NCBI RefSeq assembly: GCF_003173735.1
Contig: NZ_CP029551.1
Location: 3,496,001-3,560,000 of the forward strand
Reading direction: 5' to 3'
DNA length: 64,000 nucleotides
Source of the DNA: Methylobacterium radiodurans
GTDB lineage: Bacteria; Pseudomonadota; Alphaproteobacteria; Rhizobiales; Beijerinckiaceae
Shown one piece after another: positions 1 through 8,147 of this stretch (positions are counted from its first letter, which is position 1; each line of letters starts with the position of its first letter). The notes under the pieces are model-generated. The model was given only the letters and a program-made list of their open reading frames with translations. It searched no databases and was not told where the DNA came from. Position numbers and translations under genes: made by a program.

Positions 1-16
1 CTTGAAGATCGCGGCC

Positions 17-235
17 TCCCCTCTCCCCGTGCGCGGGGAGAGGGCTCCGGCGACCTGGTCGTCGCCGGAGCGAGCCGGCGCATCGATCCTGAAGGGATCG
101 ACGCGGGGGTGAGGGGGCTTCGACGGAAGAGGCTTATCCGGACAAGCCCCCTCACCGCCGCTGCGGCTTCGCCTCCGCTTCCTGTCTGCACGACGGGGTG
201 CAGACAGGCCTCTTCCCGCGCGGGGAGAGGGGGGA
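17..235. repeat. Tandem array of perfect intergenic hairpins
   Basis: This gene-free stretch is built almost wholly of inverted repeats. Arms at 19-28/35-44 (CCCTCTCCCC), 45-54/61-70 (CTCCGGCGAC), 108-120/144-156 (13 bp) and 181-190/199-208 (CCTGTCTGCA) are each perfect, and the element opens and closes with the same CTCTCCCC/GGGGAGAG motif (about 21-28 and 221-228). It resembles a REP-like intergenic element; I see no ORF in it. It could also act as a terminator or a barrier upstream of the YcaO operon. Confidence 0.7.
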
Positions 236-282
236 GCCGCGCCAGCCGCCCTGATCAACCGCGTTTGTCCTGAGGTGCATCC

Positions 283-1881
283 ATGACGACCCCCAGCCAA
301 CAGGACCAGGACGCCCGCGCCCGCCACGCCCGCATCAAGGCGCCGCGGCCCTACAGCTACGGCGCCCCGCGCCGGATCGAGGGCCTGCCCGAGCGCCTGC
401 CCGACCCCGTGCGGGCCTATCTCGACGTGCTGCCCCCGGGCCGCGTCGTCGGCTTCAACCTCGCGCCCCTCGACCGCACCGGCGTGCCGGTCTGGTTCGT
501 CTCGCTCTTCCTCGACGATCCCTTCTTCGTCGGCGCGATGCCGTCCGGCATCGGCTACGGCGCCACCGACGACGAGGCGCTGATCGGCGCGGTCGCCGAG
601 ATCGCCGAGAACCTGATGCCGTCGCTCGCCGTCATGCCGCGCAAGAAGGAGCGCGGCTCCTACAACGACCTCGTCCGGGTGTTCGGCCCGAAATCCGTCG
701 CCGACCCGCTGACGCTCTGCCTGCCGGCGGGCTCGCCCGTGGGGCGCGACACGGTGCTCGAATGGACCCCGGCCACCCGCCGCGGCACGGGCGAGACCGT
801 GCTGATGCCCCTCGACGTCGCGGCGACCGACTATTTCGAATTGTCGGAGGGCTACACGCCCTTCACCAACCTGATCACCAACGGCCTCGGCGCCGGCCCG
901 GACGTGGACTTCGCCCTCGGGCACGGCGTGCTGGAACTGCTGCAGCGCGACGGCAACGGCCTCTTGTTCCGCGCCCTCGACCAGGGCGTGATGCTCGATT
1001 TCGAAGGTGGCATCTCGGACGAGAACGCCGCCATGCTGGCGCGGCTGGAGAGCCTCGGCATCCGGGCACTGCCGAAATTCGCCACCGACCAGTTCGGCCT
1101 GACCAACCTCTACGTGGTCGGCTACGACAGCAATCTCGCCGACGCCCCGACCCCGATCGCGCTCTCGGCCTGCGGCGAGGCCTGCGACCCGGACCGCGAC
1201 CGGGCCCTGCGCAAGGCGCTGCTCGAATTCCAGGCCGCGCGGGTGCGCAAGAGCTTCGGCCACGGGCCCCTCGACTTCGCGCGGCGCATCACGCCTCCGG
1301 GCTACGTCGATGCCTTCATCCAGAAGGCCCTGCCGAGCCTCGACCTGGAGGAGAGCCGGGCGCTCAAGGCCATGCTCGACTGGATCGTGCTGCCGCCGGA
1401 GGGCCTGCACGGCGTGCTCGCCGGCACGGTCTATTCCGAGCGCTCCACCAAGCGCTTCTCGGAACTGCCGACCCAGGAGGCCGCCGACGGCCACGCCCGC
1501 GGCAGGATCGCCTGCGACCGGCTGGAGCAGGCCGGCTTCGACGTGCTCTACGTCGATTGCTCGCCGCCCGGCGGAGGCGTGGGCGTCGCCAAGGCGATCG
1601 TGCCCGGTCTCGAGGTCGAGACCATGAGCTACTACCGGATCGGCGAGCGCAACACCCGCAAGCTCCTCGAGCGCGAGCACCCGCTGATCCGCTTCGGCGA
1701 GGCCAGCGAGACCCTGCGGCCGGTGCGGCTGACCCCGGAGGCGATCGAGCGCTTCGGCGGCCAGCCGCTCTTCGACACCGCGCTCGCCGAGGAGATCGTC
1801 GGCAGCCACTACCCGCTCTACCGCGAGCCGGAATCGCACCACGCGCCCTTCCGGCTGGAGCAGCGGGGGCGCGCCGCATGA
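283..1881 (+). CDS. YcaO-domain protein, ATP-dependent cyclodehydratase-like
   Basis: This 532-residue protein is the first gene of a five-gene operon. Family markers are visible. A block around residues 50-115 carries the RVVGFNLAPLDRTG start and the SGIGYGATDDEA...AVAEIAE nucleotide-binding region. A second block around 195-225 has NGLGAGPDVDFALGHGVLE, and the C-terminal half contains a VPGLEVE motif. YcaO enzymes activate backbone amides with ATP in azoline, thioamide or amidine formation, and some act outside peptide pathways. No partner E1-like/ocin-ThiF or TfuA gene and no precursor peptide is visible nearby, and the protein does not end in the proline-rich tail of cyclodehydratase YcaOs. 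Its stop overlaps the next start by ATGA. Domain assignment is sure; substrate is unknown. Confidence 0.88.
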   Translation: MTTPSQQDQDARARHARIKAPRPYSYGAPRRIEGLPERLPDPVRAYLDVLPPGRVVGFNLAPLDRTGVPVWFVSLFLDDPFFVGAMPSGIGYGATDDEALIGAVAEIAENLMPSLAVMPRKKERGSYNDLVRVFGPKSVADPLTLCLPAGSPVGRDTVLEWTPATRRGTGETVLMPLDVAATDYFELSEGYTPFTNLITNGLGAGPDVDFALGHGVLELLQRDGNGLLFRALDQGVMLDFEGGISDENAAMLARLESLGIRALPKFATDQFGLTNLYVVGYDSNLADAPTPIALSACGEACDPDRDRALRKALLEFQAARVRKSFGHGPLDFARRITPPGYVDAFIQKALPSLDLEESRALKAMLDWIVLPPEGLHGVLAGTVYSERSTKRFSELPTQEAADGHARGRIACDRLEQAGFDVLYVDCSPPGGGVGVAKAIVPGLEVETMSYYRIGERNTRKLLEREHPLIRFGEASETLRPVRLTPEAIERFGGQPLFDTALAEEIVGSHYPLYREPESHHAPFRLEQRGRAA

Positions 1882-2741
1882 GCCTGCGCTTCGCCTACAA
1901 CACCAATGGCGCCGCCAACCACCGGCTCGACGACGCCCTGCGCCTCATCAAGGCGGCGGGCTACGACGGCGTGGCGCTGACGCTCGACATCCACCACCTC
2001 GACCCCTTCGCCGAGAACTGGGCGGCGGAGGCCGGCCGCGTGTCGAGCCTTCTGCAAAAGCTCGAACTCGGCTCGGTGATCGAGACCGGGGCCCGCTTCC
2101 TGCTCGATCCCACCGCCAAGCACGAGCCGACACTCGTGACGGCCGACGCCGCGGGCCGCGCCCGGCGCGTCGGCTTCCTGAAGCGGGCCATCGATATCGG
2201 GGCGATGCTGCATTCCGAGGCGATCTCGTTCTGGGCCGGCGTGCCAAAGCCCGGCGTCGACCACGACGAGGCCCGGCGCTGGCTCGCCGAGGGGCTCCAC
2301 GAGGTCGTAGCCTACGCGGCCGAGCGGGGCGTCGTGCCCTGCCTGGAGCCCGAGCCCGGCATGCTCGTCGAGACGCTCGACGACTACGCCGCCCTGCGGA
2401 TCGACGGCTTGCGCCTCGCCCTCGACACCGGCCACTGCCTCGTCACCGGCGAGCGCGAGCCGGCAGCAGCCGTGCACGAATTCGCCGACCGGATCGGCAC
2501 CGTGGCGATCGAGGACATGGCCCGCGGAATCCACATCCATCTGCCCTTCGGCGAGGGCGACATGGACGTGCCGGGCGTGCTGAACGCGCTGGAGGCGGTG
2601 GGCTACGACAAGCTGATCTGCGTCGAGCTGTCCCGGGAGAGCCACCGGGCGGACCGGATGATCCCCGAGGCGCTCGAATACCTGCGCGCCTGCCGGGGCC
2701 CCGGCGCCGATCTGCCGGTGCAGGAGACCCGCCCGCAATGA
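1878..2741 (+). CDS. Sugar phosphate isomerase/epimerase-like TIM-barrel protein
   Basis: A 287-residue xylose-isomerase-like TIM barrel (AP endonuclease 2 superfamily). Candidate metal ligands sit where the family places them: a glutamate in CLEPEPGM (about residue 158), the LALDTGHC strand (about 180), an HIHLPFGEGD loop (about 220) and a late glutamate in ICVELSRESH (about 250). Such proteins isomerise or epimerise sugars, or act as accessory enzymes in natural-product loci. The ATG was chosen because it overlaps the YcaO stop by four bases (ATGA), a sign of translational coupling; the much longer open frame upstream is only a shadow of ycaO. It also overlaps the next gene by four bases. 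The substrate cannot be read from sequence. Confidence 0.85.
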   Translation: MSLRFAYNTNGAANHRLDDALRLIKAAGYDGVALTLDIHHLDPFAENWAAEAGRVSSLLQKLELGSVIETGARFLLDPTAKHEPTLVTADAAGRARRVGFLKRAIDIGAMLHSEAISFWAGVPKPGVDHDEARRWLAEGLHEVVAYAAERGVVPCLEPEPGMLVETLDDYAALRIDGLRLALDTGHCLVTGEREPAAAVHEFADRIGTVAIEDMARGIHIHLPFGEGDMDVPGVLNALEAVGYDKLICVELSRESHRADRMIPEALEYLRACRGPGADLPVQETRPQ

Positions 2742-3976
2742 GGATCTGCTTCGTCAGCCGCCGCTACTTCCCGGCGATCTCCGGCATGAGCGTCTACGCG
2801 CAGAACCTGCTGCGCGAATTGGTGCAGGCCGGCCACGACATCACGATGATCTCGCAATACCGGGGCGACGCCTTCGGCACCCGCGTCTACGGCGGCGGCC
2901 CGCCCCCGCCGGTGCCGGGCGTGCGGGTGATCGGCCTCGAACAGCTCGGCGAGCAGGAGAGCGGCGATTTCGAGCGCGACATCGCCACGATGGTCGAGAC
3001 GATCTGTGCCGAGCACGCGAGAAAGCCCTTCGACGTGCTGCACGCGCAGTACGGCTACCCGACCGGCTGGGCGACGCTTCTCGCCTCCAAGCGCCTCGGC
3101 CTGCCGAACGTGGTCTCGATCCAGGGCGGCGACGGCCACTGGGTCGGCTCCTGCTGCGAGACCCATCGGGTCGCGATGTGCGAGGTGCTGGCCCACGCCA
3201 ACGCCCTGCTCATCGGCGGCCAGTCCTTCGTGGCCGAGGTCTGCGACCGGCTGGGCTCGGATCCGGCCCGCTTCACCATCGTGCCGGGCGCGGTCGACAC
3301 CGCGCGCTTCGCGCAAGGGACCGGCGACGGGCTGCCGGCCGCCCATGACGGGCCGGTGCGCCTGTTCTACCACGGCCGCGTCGACCGCCGGAAAGGCGTG
3401 CTCGACTTCATCGAGGCGCTGGCGCTGCTCCGCGAGCAGGACACGCGCTTCGCCGCGGTGATCTCCGGCATCGGGCCGGACGTCGATCCGGCCAGGGAGC
3501 TGGCCCAGCGCCTGGGATTCTCCGAGGACGCGATCCGCTTCACCGGCTACGCCGACTACGCCACGGTGCCGGACCTCTACCGGGCGGCCGACGTCTTCGT
3601 CTCGCCGACCTACGCTGAGGGCTTCTCGAACACGATCCTGGAGGCGATGGCGGCGGGGCTGGCCTGCGTCTCCACCCACTCGGTCGGCGTCTCGGACTGC
3701 CTGCGCGACGAGGAGAACGGACTCCTCGTGGACCCCGGCGACGTGCCGGCGCTCGCCCGCGCCCTCACCCGGATCGTGGAGGACGACGCGCTGCGCCGCC
3801 GCATCGCCGAGGCCGGCCTGGAGGAGTGCCGCCGGGTCTACTCGTGGAGCGCGGTCGGCCGGCAGATCATGGAGGTCTACGCCGCGGTGAGGTCGGAAGC
3901 GCCGCACACGGACTTCTCCGAGACGCTGCCGCACGATCCGGCCTGCCGCTTCCGCGCCGAGCCGCACTTGCTCTGA
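2738..3976 (+). CDS. GT4-family glycosyltransferase
   Basis: A 412-residue GT-B retaining glycosyltransferase. The N-terminal Rossmann half begins with RRYFPAISGMSVYAQNL, the acceptor-side signature of GT4 enzymes. The C-terminal half has the nucleotide-sugar site: HGRVDRRKGVLDF (about residue 210) and the EX7E motif in AEGFSNTILEAMA (about 292), followed by ENGLLVDPGD. Family members transfer a sugar from an NDP-sugar; MshA and BshA of the mycothiol and bacillithiol pathways belong here and are likewise paired with PIG-L deacetylases, as in this operon. That parallel is suggestive only: no cysteine ligase is present. The start overlaps the previous stop by ATGA. Confidence 0.9.
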   Translation: MRICFVSRRYFPAISGMSVYAQNLLRELVQAGHDITMISQYRGDAFGTRVYGGGPPPPVPGVRVIGLEQLGEQESGDFERDIATMVETICAEHARKPFDVLHAQYGYPTGWATLLASKRLGLPNVVSIQGGDGHWVGSCCETHRVAMCEVLAHANALLIGGQSFVAEVCDRLGSDPARFTIVPGAVDTARFAQGTGDGLPAAHDGPVRLFYHGRVDRRKGVLDFIEALALLREQDTRFAAVISGIGPDVDPARELAQRLGFSEDAIRFTGYADYATVPDLYRAADVFVSPTYAEGFSNTILEAMAAGLACVSTHSVGVSDCLRDEENGLLVDPGDVPALARALTRIVEDDALRRRIAEAGLEECRRVYSWSAVGRQIMEVYAAVRSEAPHTDFSETLPHDPACRFRAEPHLL

Positions 3977-3997
3977 CCGCGCGAGACCGTTCTCCCC

Positions 3998-4783
3998 TTG
4001 CCCACAGCGCTCGCCCTCTCGCCCCATCTCGACGACGCAGCCTTCTCGTGCGGCGGCACGCTGAATCGGCTCGCCACGAACGGCTGGCGGGTGGTGATGG
4101 CGACGGTGTTCACCGCCTCGGTGCCGGAGCCGCAGGGCTTCGCGCTGGCCTGCCAGCTCGACAAGGGCCTCGGTCCCAAGATCGACTACATGGCGCTCCG
4201 CCGGGCGGAGGACGCGGAAGCCGCGCGCCAGCTTGGGCTCGCCCCGCCCCTGCACCTGCCCTTCCGCGAGGCGCCGCACCGGGGCTACGGCTCGGCGCCG
4301 GAACTGTTCGAGGCGCCGCGGGCCGACGACCGCATCGCCGACGCGCTCGCCCCCGCCCTGGCGGCGCTGATCGCCGAGACCGCGCCGGACGTGCTGCTCG
4401 CCCCCCAGGCGATCGGCGGGCATGTCGATCATGTCCGGATGGTCGAGGCCCTGCGCGGGCCAGGCCCCGCCCTGCAGGAGCCGGGCTTCGCCCTGCCGGT
4501 CCTGTGGTGGCGCGACTTCCCCTACACGGTGCGGACGGCCGAGCCGAAGCAGCCGCTGGCCCCCCTCTTCGCCGGCCTGCCCGAGATCACGATCACGTTC
4601 GCTTCCGAGGGCGAGGCGGCCAAGCTCCGGGCCTGCGCTGCCTATGCCAGCCAGATCGGTTTCCAGTTCGGCGGCCCGGCCGGCCTGGAGGCGCGGCTGG
4701 CGCAGGAGGAGGGGCGCGAGCGCTTCCGCCTCTCCGGCACGCTGCCGCCGACGCTCGCGGCGCTGTGCGCCGCGGCCGTATGA
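3998..4783 (+). CDS. PIG-L (LmbE-type) deacetylase
   Basis: A 261-residue PIG-L family protein, a zinc-dependent N-deacetylase of N-acetylglucosaminyl-type substrates. The metal motif is plain: SPHLDDAAFSCGG near residue 10 gives the His and Asp-Asp, and GGHVDHVRM near residue 147 supplies the second histidine pair. The start is TTG at 3998, 21 bases after the glycosyltransferase stop; no better ATG lies before the conserved motif. Downstream it overlaps the next gene by ATGA. Placement after a GT4 enzyme fits glycosylation followed by deacetylation, as in MshA/MshB or BshA/BshB pairs, but the aglycone is unknown. Confidence 0.87.
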   Translation: MPTALALSPHLDDAAFSCGGTLNRLATNGWRVVMATVFTASVPEPQGFALACQLDKGLGPKIDYMALRRAEDAEAARQLGLAPPLHLPFREAPHRGYGSAPELFEAPRADDRIADALAPALAALIAETAPDVLLAPQAIGGHVDHVRMVEALRGPGPALQEPGFALPVLWWRDFPYTVRTAEPKQPLAPLFAGLPEITITFASEGEAAKLRACAAYASQIGFQFGGPAGLEARLAQEEGRERFRLSGTLPPTLAALCAAAV

Positions 4784-5427
4784 CCGGGGCCGCGCCGGAC
4801 CAGCCGAAATCCCTGCGCGACCCGGCGCAGCTCGCCGCGCGCCGCGCCCTCCTGGACGCCCCCCATATCGCGCCGATCCGCGCGCTCGCCGGTCGCGTCA
4901 GTGCGGAGCGGGAGGCGCCCGTCCCCGATCCCGACCCGCTCGACGGCGGCGTGGGGGCCCGGATGCTCCTCCTGCTGGAGACGCCGGGACCCGCGGTTCT
5001 CCGCACCGGCTTCGTCACCCGCGACAGCGCCACCGGCACCGCCGCCAACCTGTTCCGGTTCCTCGCCGAGGCCGGCATCCCGCGGGCCGACACCCTGATC
5101 TGGAACGTCGTGCCCTGGGTCATCCACGCGCCCGGCGCGCTCAACCGCGCCCCACGCCGGGCGGAGCTGCGCGCCGCCGAGCCCTATCTCGCCCCGCTCC
5201 TCGACCTGCTGCCCCGGCTCGCGGTGGCGGTGCTCGCCGGGCGCTTCGCGGGCGAGGCGCGGCCCGCGCTCGCGTCCCTGCGGCCGGGGCTGCCGGTGAT
5301 CGGCGTGCCGCATCCGAGCCCGACTTATGTCTGCACCGCGCCCGCCGTGGCCGAGCGCATCCGGGCGGGGCTTGGGCAAGCCTCCGTCATCCTGCGGACA
5401 TCTCGGACGGGCATCGCTGCGCCCTGA
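4780..5427 (+). CDS. Uracil-DNA glycosylase superfamily protein
   Basis: A 215-residue protein of the uracil-DNA glycosylase fold. The first motif region LLLLETPGP (about residue 65) stands where family members bind uracil. NVVPWVIHAPG (about 110) and the late GVPHPSPTYVC (about 175), which carries the conserved histidine and proline-serine, complete the core. The ATG overlaps the deacetylase stop by ATGA, so it is translated as part of the biosynthetic operon, which is odd for a DNA repair enzyme. It may be a genuine repair protein caught in the operon or a repurposed glycosidase-fold enzyme acting on the pathway product. The family is fairly sure; the role is open. Confidence 0.75.
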   Translation: MTGAAPDQPKSLRDPAQLAARRALLDAPHIAPIRALAGRVSAEREAPVPDPDPLDGGVGARMLLLLETPGPAVLRTGFVTRDSATGTAANLFRFLAEAGIPRADTLIWNVVPWVIHAPGALNRAPRRAELRAAEPYLAPLLDLLPRLAVAVLAGRFAGEARPALASLRPGLPVIGVPHPSPTYVCTAPAVAERIRAGLGQASVILRTSRTGIAAP

Positions 5428-5637
5428 CGCGGCCGTGGAGGGCGGCGCGCGTCGCTGGCCTTCCGCGGCCACAGGTCCTACATGCGGGCGACAGGCCGCG
5501 GGGCTGCCCGCGGACACGACAACACTGGCAGGTTTCCGGGCAGGCATCGTTCCAGCATGTCCGCGGATGCCGGCCCGGCGCCGTCGTCTCGTCGCGAGGC
5601 GGGCGGCCGCTCCGGAGGAAGGCGGACAGCGATCGGC

Positions 5638-6666
5638 ATGAACTTCCAGGGCCAGCATCGCCCGGCGATCGAGCGGGCCGAGGCCGTCGACGCCGACGCG
5701 GAGGCGCGCGCGGCAGGTGTCCCGGAGGCCGCGCGCGGGCGCAGGCGCTACGCCTGGATCGGCACGGTCGCGAGCGTCGTCCTCTTCGTCGTCTCGCTCG
5801 GGGTGCTCTGGCACCTCGCACAGGACATCACCTGGGCCGACCTCCACGCCGCGATGGTGCAGAAGACGGGCGAGCAGTTCGCCATCGCCTTCGGCTTCGT
5901 CGTCGTGAGCTACCTCTTCCTCACCGGCTACGACGCGCTGGCGCTGCGGCAATTGCGGGTGAGCGTGCCCTACTGGGTCACCGCGCTCGCCTCGTTCACG
6001 AGCTACGCGGTGAGCTTCACCCTCGGCTTCGCGCTCTTCACCGCGGGCACGATCCGCTACTGGATCTACGCCCGGCACGGGCTCAACGCCGCCAAGATCG
6101 CAGCGCTCACGGTGATCGCGGGCTTCACCTTCTGGCTCGGCATGGGCGTGGTGCTGGGGCTGAGCCTGATCATCGAGGCGGGCCAGCTCGCGGGGCTCGC
6201 CTTCACGTCGATCCGGATCAACCAGGGGGTGGGGCTGGCCGCGCTCGCGGCGGTGCTGGGCTACCTCGCCTGGGTCTCGGCCAAGCGCCGCAGCGTGACC
6301 GTGAAGCACTGGCGGCTGGAATTGCCCGGCGCCTCGGTCTCGATCGGCCAGATGATCGTGGGCATCGGCGACGTCTGCGCGGCGGCGGCCGTCCTCTACG
6401 TCCTGCTGCCGGACGGCCTCGCCATCGGCTTCACCACCTTCCTGGCGATCTACGTGCTGGCGGCGATGCTTGGCATCGCCTCGAACGTGCCGGGGGGCGC
6501 GGGCGTGTTCGAGTCGACCATCCTGGTAGCGCTCTCCAGCCTGCCGCGCGATCAGGTGCTCGGCTCGCTCCTGCTGTTCCGGGTCTGCTACTACCTCGTG
6601 CCCTTCGGCATCGCCCTACTGATGCTGGGCGCCTTCGAGGCCAAGCGGCGCCTCGGCGGCCGCTGA
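5638..6666 (+). CDS. YbhN/UPF0104 (lysylphosphatidylglycerol synthase TM-like) membrane protein
   Basis: An integral membrane protein of 342 residues if the ATG at 5638 is used; in-frame ATGs at 5482 and 5557 would add an arginine-rich, unlikely leader. At least seven or eight hydrophobic helices follow the RRRYAWIGTVASVVLF segment. The SNVPGGAGVFE motif near residue 288 is the hallmark of the UPF0104/MprF-flippase-like family. Relatives flip or transport lipids, and some sit next to glycosyltransferases. It lies 210 bases after the UDG gene and 19 bases before phoR, so it may be read with either. The exact substrate is unknown. Confidence 0.8.
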   Translation: MNFQGQHRPAIERAEAVDADAEARAAGVPEAARGRRRYAWIGTVASVVLFVVSLGVLWHLAQDITWADLHAAMVQKTGEQFAIAFGFVVVSYLFLTGYDALALRQLRVSVPYWVTALASFTSYAVSFTLGFALFTAGTIRYWIYARHGLNAAKIAALTVIAGFTFWLGMGVVLGLSLIIEAGQLAGLAFTSIRINQGVGLAALAAVLGYLAWVSAKRRSVTVKHWRLELPGASVSIGQMIVGIGDVCAAAAVLYVLLPDGLAIGFTTFLAIYVLAAMLGIASNVPGGAGVFESTILVALSSLPRDQVLGSLLLFRVCYYLVPFGIALLMLGAFEAKRRLGGR

Positions 6667-6685
6667 CGGATGCGGGCCGCCTGAG

Positions 6686-7978
6686 ATGGGCCGCGACAGC
6701 CGGACGAGGGCCGCCTGGACCGGCGCGGCGGTGGCGATCGGCCTGATCCTCCTGGCGGCCTGGCTCCAGGGCGCGCTCGACGGGTTCCTCGCGCTCGCCG
6801 GGCTGGCGGCCGCCTGCCTCGGGGGTCTCTCGGGGACGCGCCGCAGCAGCCCCGCCGCGCCCGAGCCGCAGCCCCGCAGCGCCGACCGCCACGTCATCGC
6901 CGAGGCGCTGCTCGCCAACATCCCGGACCCGGTCATCCTAGTGGACCGGCGCGCGGTGGTGATCGAGGCCAACCCGGCGGCCCGCGCCCTGCTGCCGGCG
7001 ATGCGCCTGCGCCACCCGCTCTCCTTCGGCCTGCGCGCGCCCGACGTGCTCGACGGGATCGAGGAGGTCCTGCGCACCGGCCAGACCCTCAAGGTCGCCT
7101 ACGCCACCCGTGTGCCGACCGAGCGGGCCTTCGAGGTGCAGATCGGGGCGCTCGCCATGCCGGACGGGTCTGGCCCGAACGTGGTCTTGTTCCTGCGCGA
7201 CCTCACCGCGGCCCGGCGCCTGGAGGCGATGCGGGTCGATTTCGTCGCCAACGCGAGCCACGAGCTGCGCACGCCGCTGGCCTCCCTGCTCGGCTTCATC
7301 GAGACCCTGCAGGGTCCCGCCCGCAACGACGCGCCCGCCCGCGCGCGCTTCCTCGACATCATGCGCGCCCAGGCCCAGCGCATGACGCGGCTGATCGACG
7401 ACCTGCTCTCGCTCTCGCGCATCGAGCTGCGCGAGCACATGCCGCCGACGAAGCCAGTCGATCTGGGGAGCCTCGCCCGCCAGATGGTCGAGATGCAGGC
7501 CCCGCTCGCCGCCGAGCGCGGGGTCACGGTGACCTTTGACGGGGAGGGCGCCTTCCCGGTTCTGGGCGAGCCGGACGAGCTGGCGCGCGTCGTCGAGAAT
7601 CTCGTGGAGAACGCCGTGCGCTACGGCGGCGAGAGCGTCGCGGTGGAACTCGCCCACATGGAGGGGCGCCACGGGCCCGAGATCGTCCTCACGGTGCGCG
7701 ACGACGGGCCCGGCATCGCACCCGAGCACATCCCCCGCCTCACCGAACGCTTCTACCGGGTGAACGTGGCCTCCAGCCGCGAGAAGGGTGGCACCGGGCT
7801 CGGCCTCGCCATCGTCAAGCACAGCCTGAACCGCCACCAGGGCCGCCTCCAGATCGAGAGCGCGCTCGCGGTCGGGACCACGGTCCGGGCGGTCCTGCCC
7901 GCCCGGCCGGAGGCGGGCGCGCTGGGCACGGCAGCGGGGAACGGCGCCGGCAGGGATCCGTTGGCGAAGGGGGACTGA
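6686..7978 (+). CDS. phoR: PhoR-type sensor histidine kinase
   Basis: A 430-residue membrane sensor kinase. Two hydrophobic stretches near residues 12-50 form a hairpin anchor. A PAS domain follows at about 70-175, then HisKA with the phospho-acceptor in FVANASHELRTPLASLLGF (about 190-205), and HATPase_c with N box ENLVENAVRY and G boxes DDGPGIAP and GTGLGLAIV (about 300-405). The layout and the HisKA sequence match PhoR, the phosphate-starvation kinase of Rhizobiales. No phoB, pst or phoU gene is next to it here, so the partner must be elsewhere. It starts 19 bases after the YbhN gene. Kinase is certain; PhoR identity is a family inference. Confidence 0.85.
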   Translation: MGRDSRTRAAWTGAAVAIGLILLAAWLQGALDGFLALAGLAAACLGGLSGTRRSSPAAPEPQPRSADRHVIAEALLANIPDPVILVDRRAVVIEANPAARALLPAMRLRHPLSFGLRAPDVLDGIEEVLRTGQTLKVAYATRVPTERAFEVQIGALAMPDGSGPNVVLFLRDLTAARRLEAMRVDFVANASHELRTPLASLLGFIETLQGPARNDAPARARFLDIMRAQAQRMTRLIDDLLSLSRIELREHMPPTKPVDLGSLARQMVEMQAPLAAERGVTVTFDGEGAFPVLGEPDELARVVENLVENAVRYGGESVAVELAHMEGRHGPEIVLTVRDDGPGIAPEHIPRLTERFYRVNVASSREKGGTGLGLAIVKHSLNRHQGRLQIESALAVGTTVRAVLPARPEAGALGTAAGNGAGRDPLAKGD

Positions 7979-8147
7979 GCGGGTACCGAGTGGGGTGTTG
8001 CCCCAGTGAGGCGGACCAGCGAAGGGGCTCCGCTGCGCCGGCCCCCTGAGGAAAGTCCGGAAAAGACCGGCCAACCGGGCCGGATGCGCGGCGCGCCGCC
8101 GCTCCCCCCTTCCCCCGGAGCCGCTTTTCCGGGACAAGCGTCGACCC

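Noticed and set aside
762..2741. Long open frame read through ycaO into the isomerase gene
   Set aside because: Upstream of 1878 it is arginine/proline-rich shadow sequence of ycaO; only the part from the ATGA overlap has protein character.
2603..4432. 609-residue antisense frame over the glycosyltransferase and deacetylase
   Set aside because: Typical GC-rich antisense shadow, no motif, overlaps two clear enzymes.
7991..8006. Hairpin TGGGGTGTTGCCCCA as a terminator between phoR and purD
   Set aside because: Short 5-bp stem with no T-tract; not different enough from background in GC-rich DNA.
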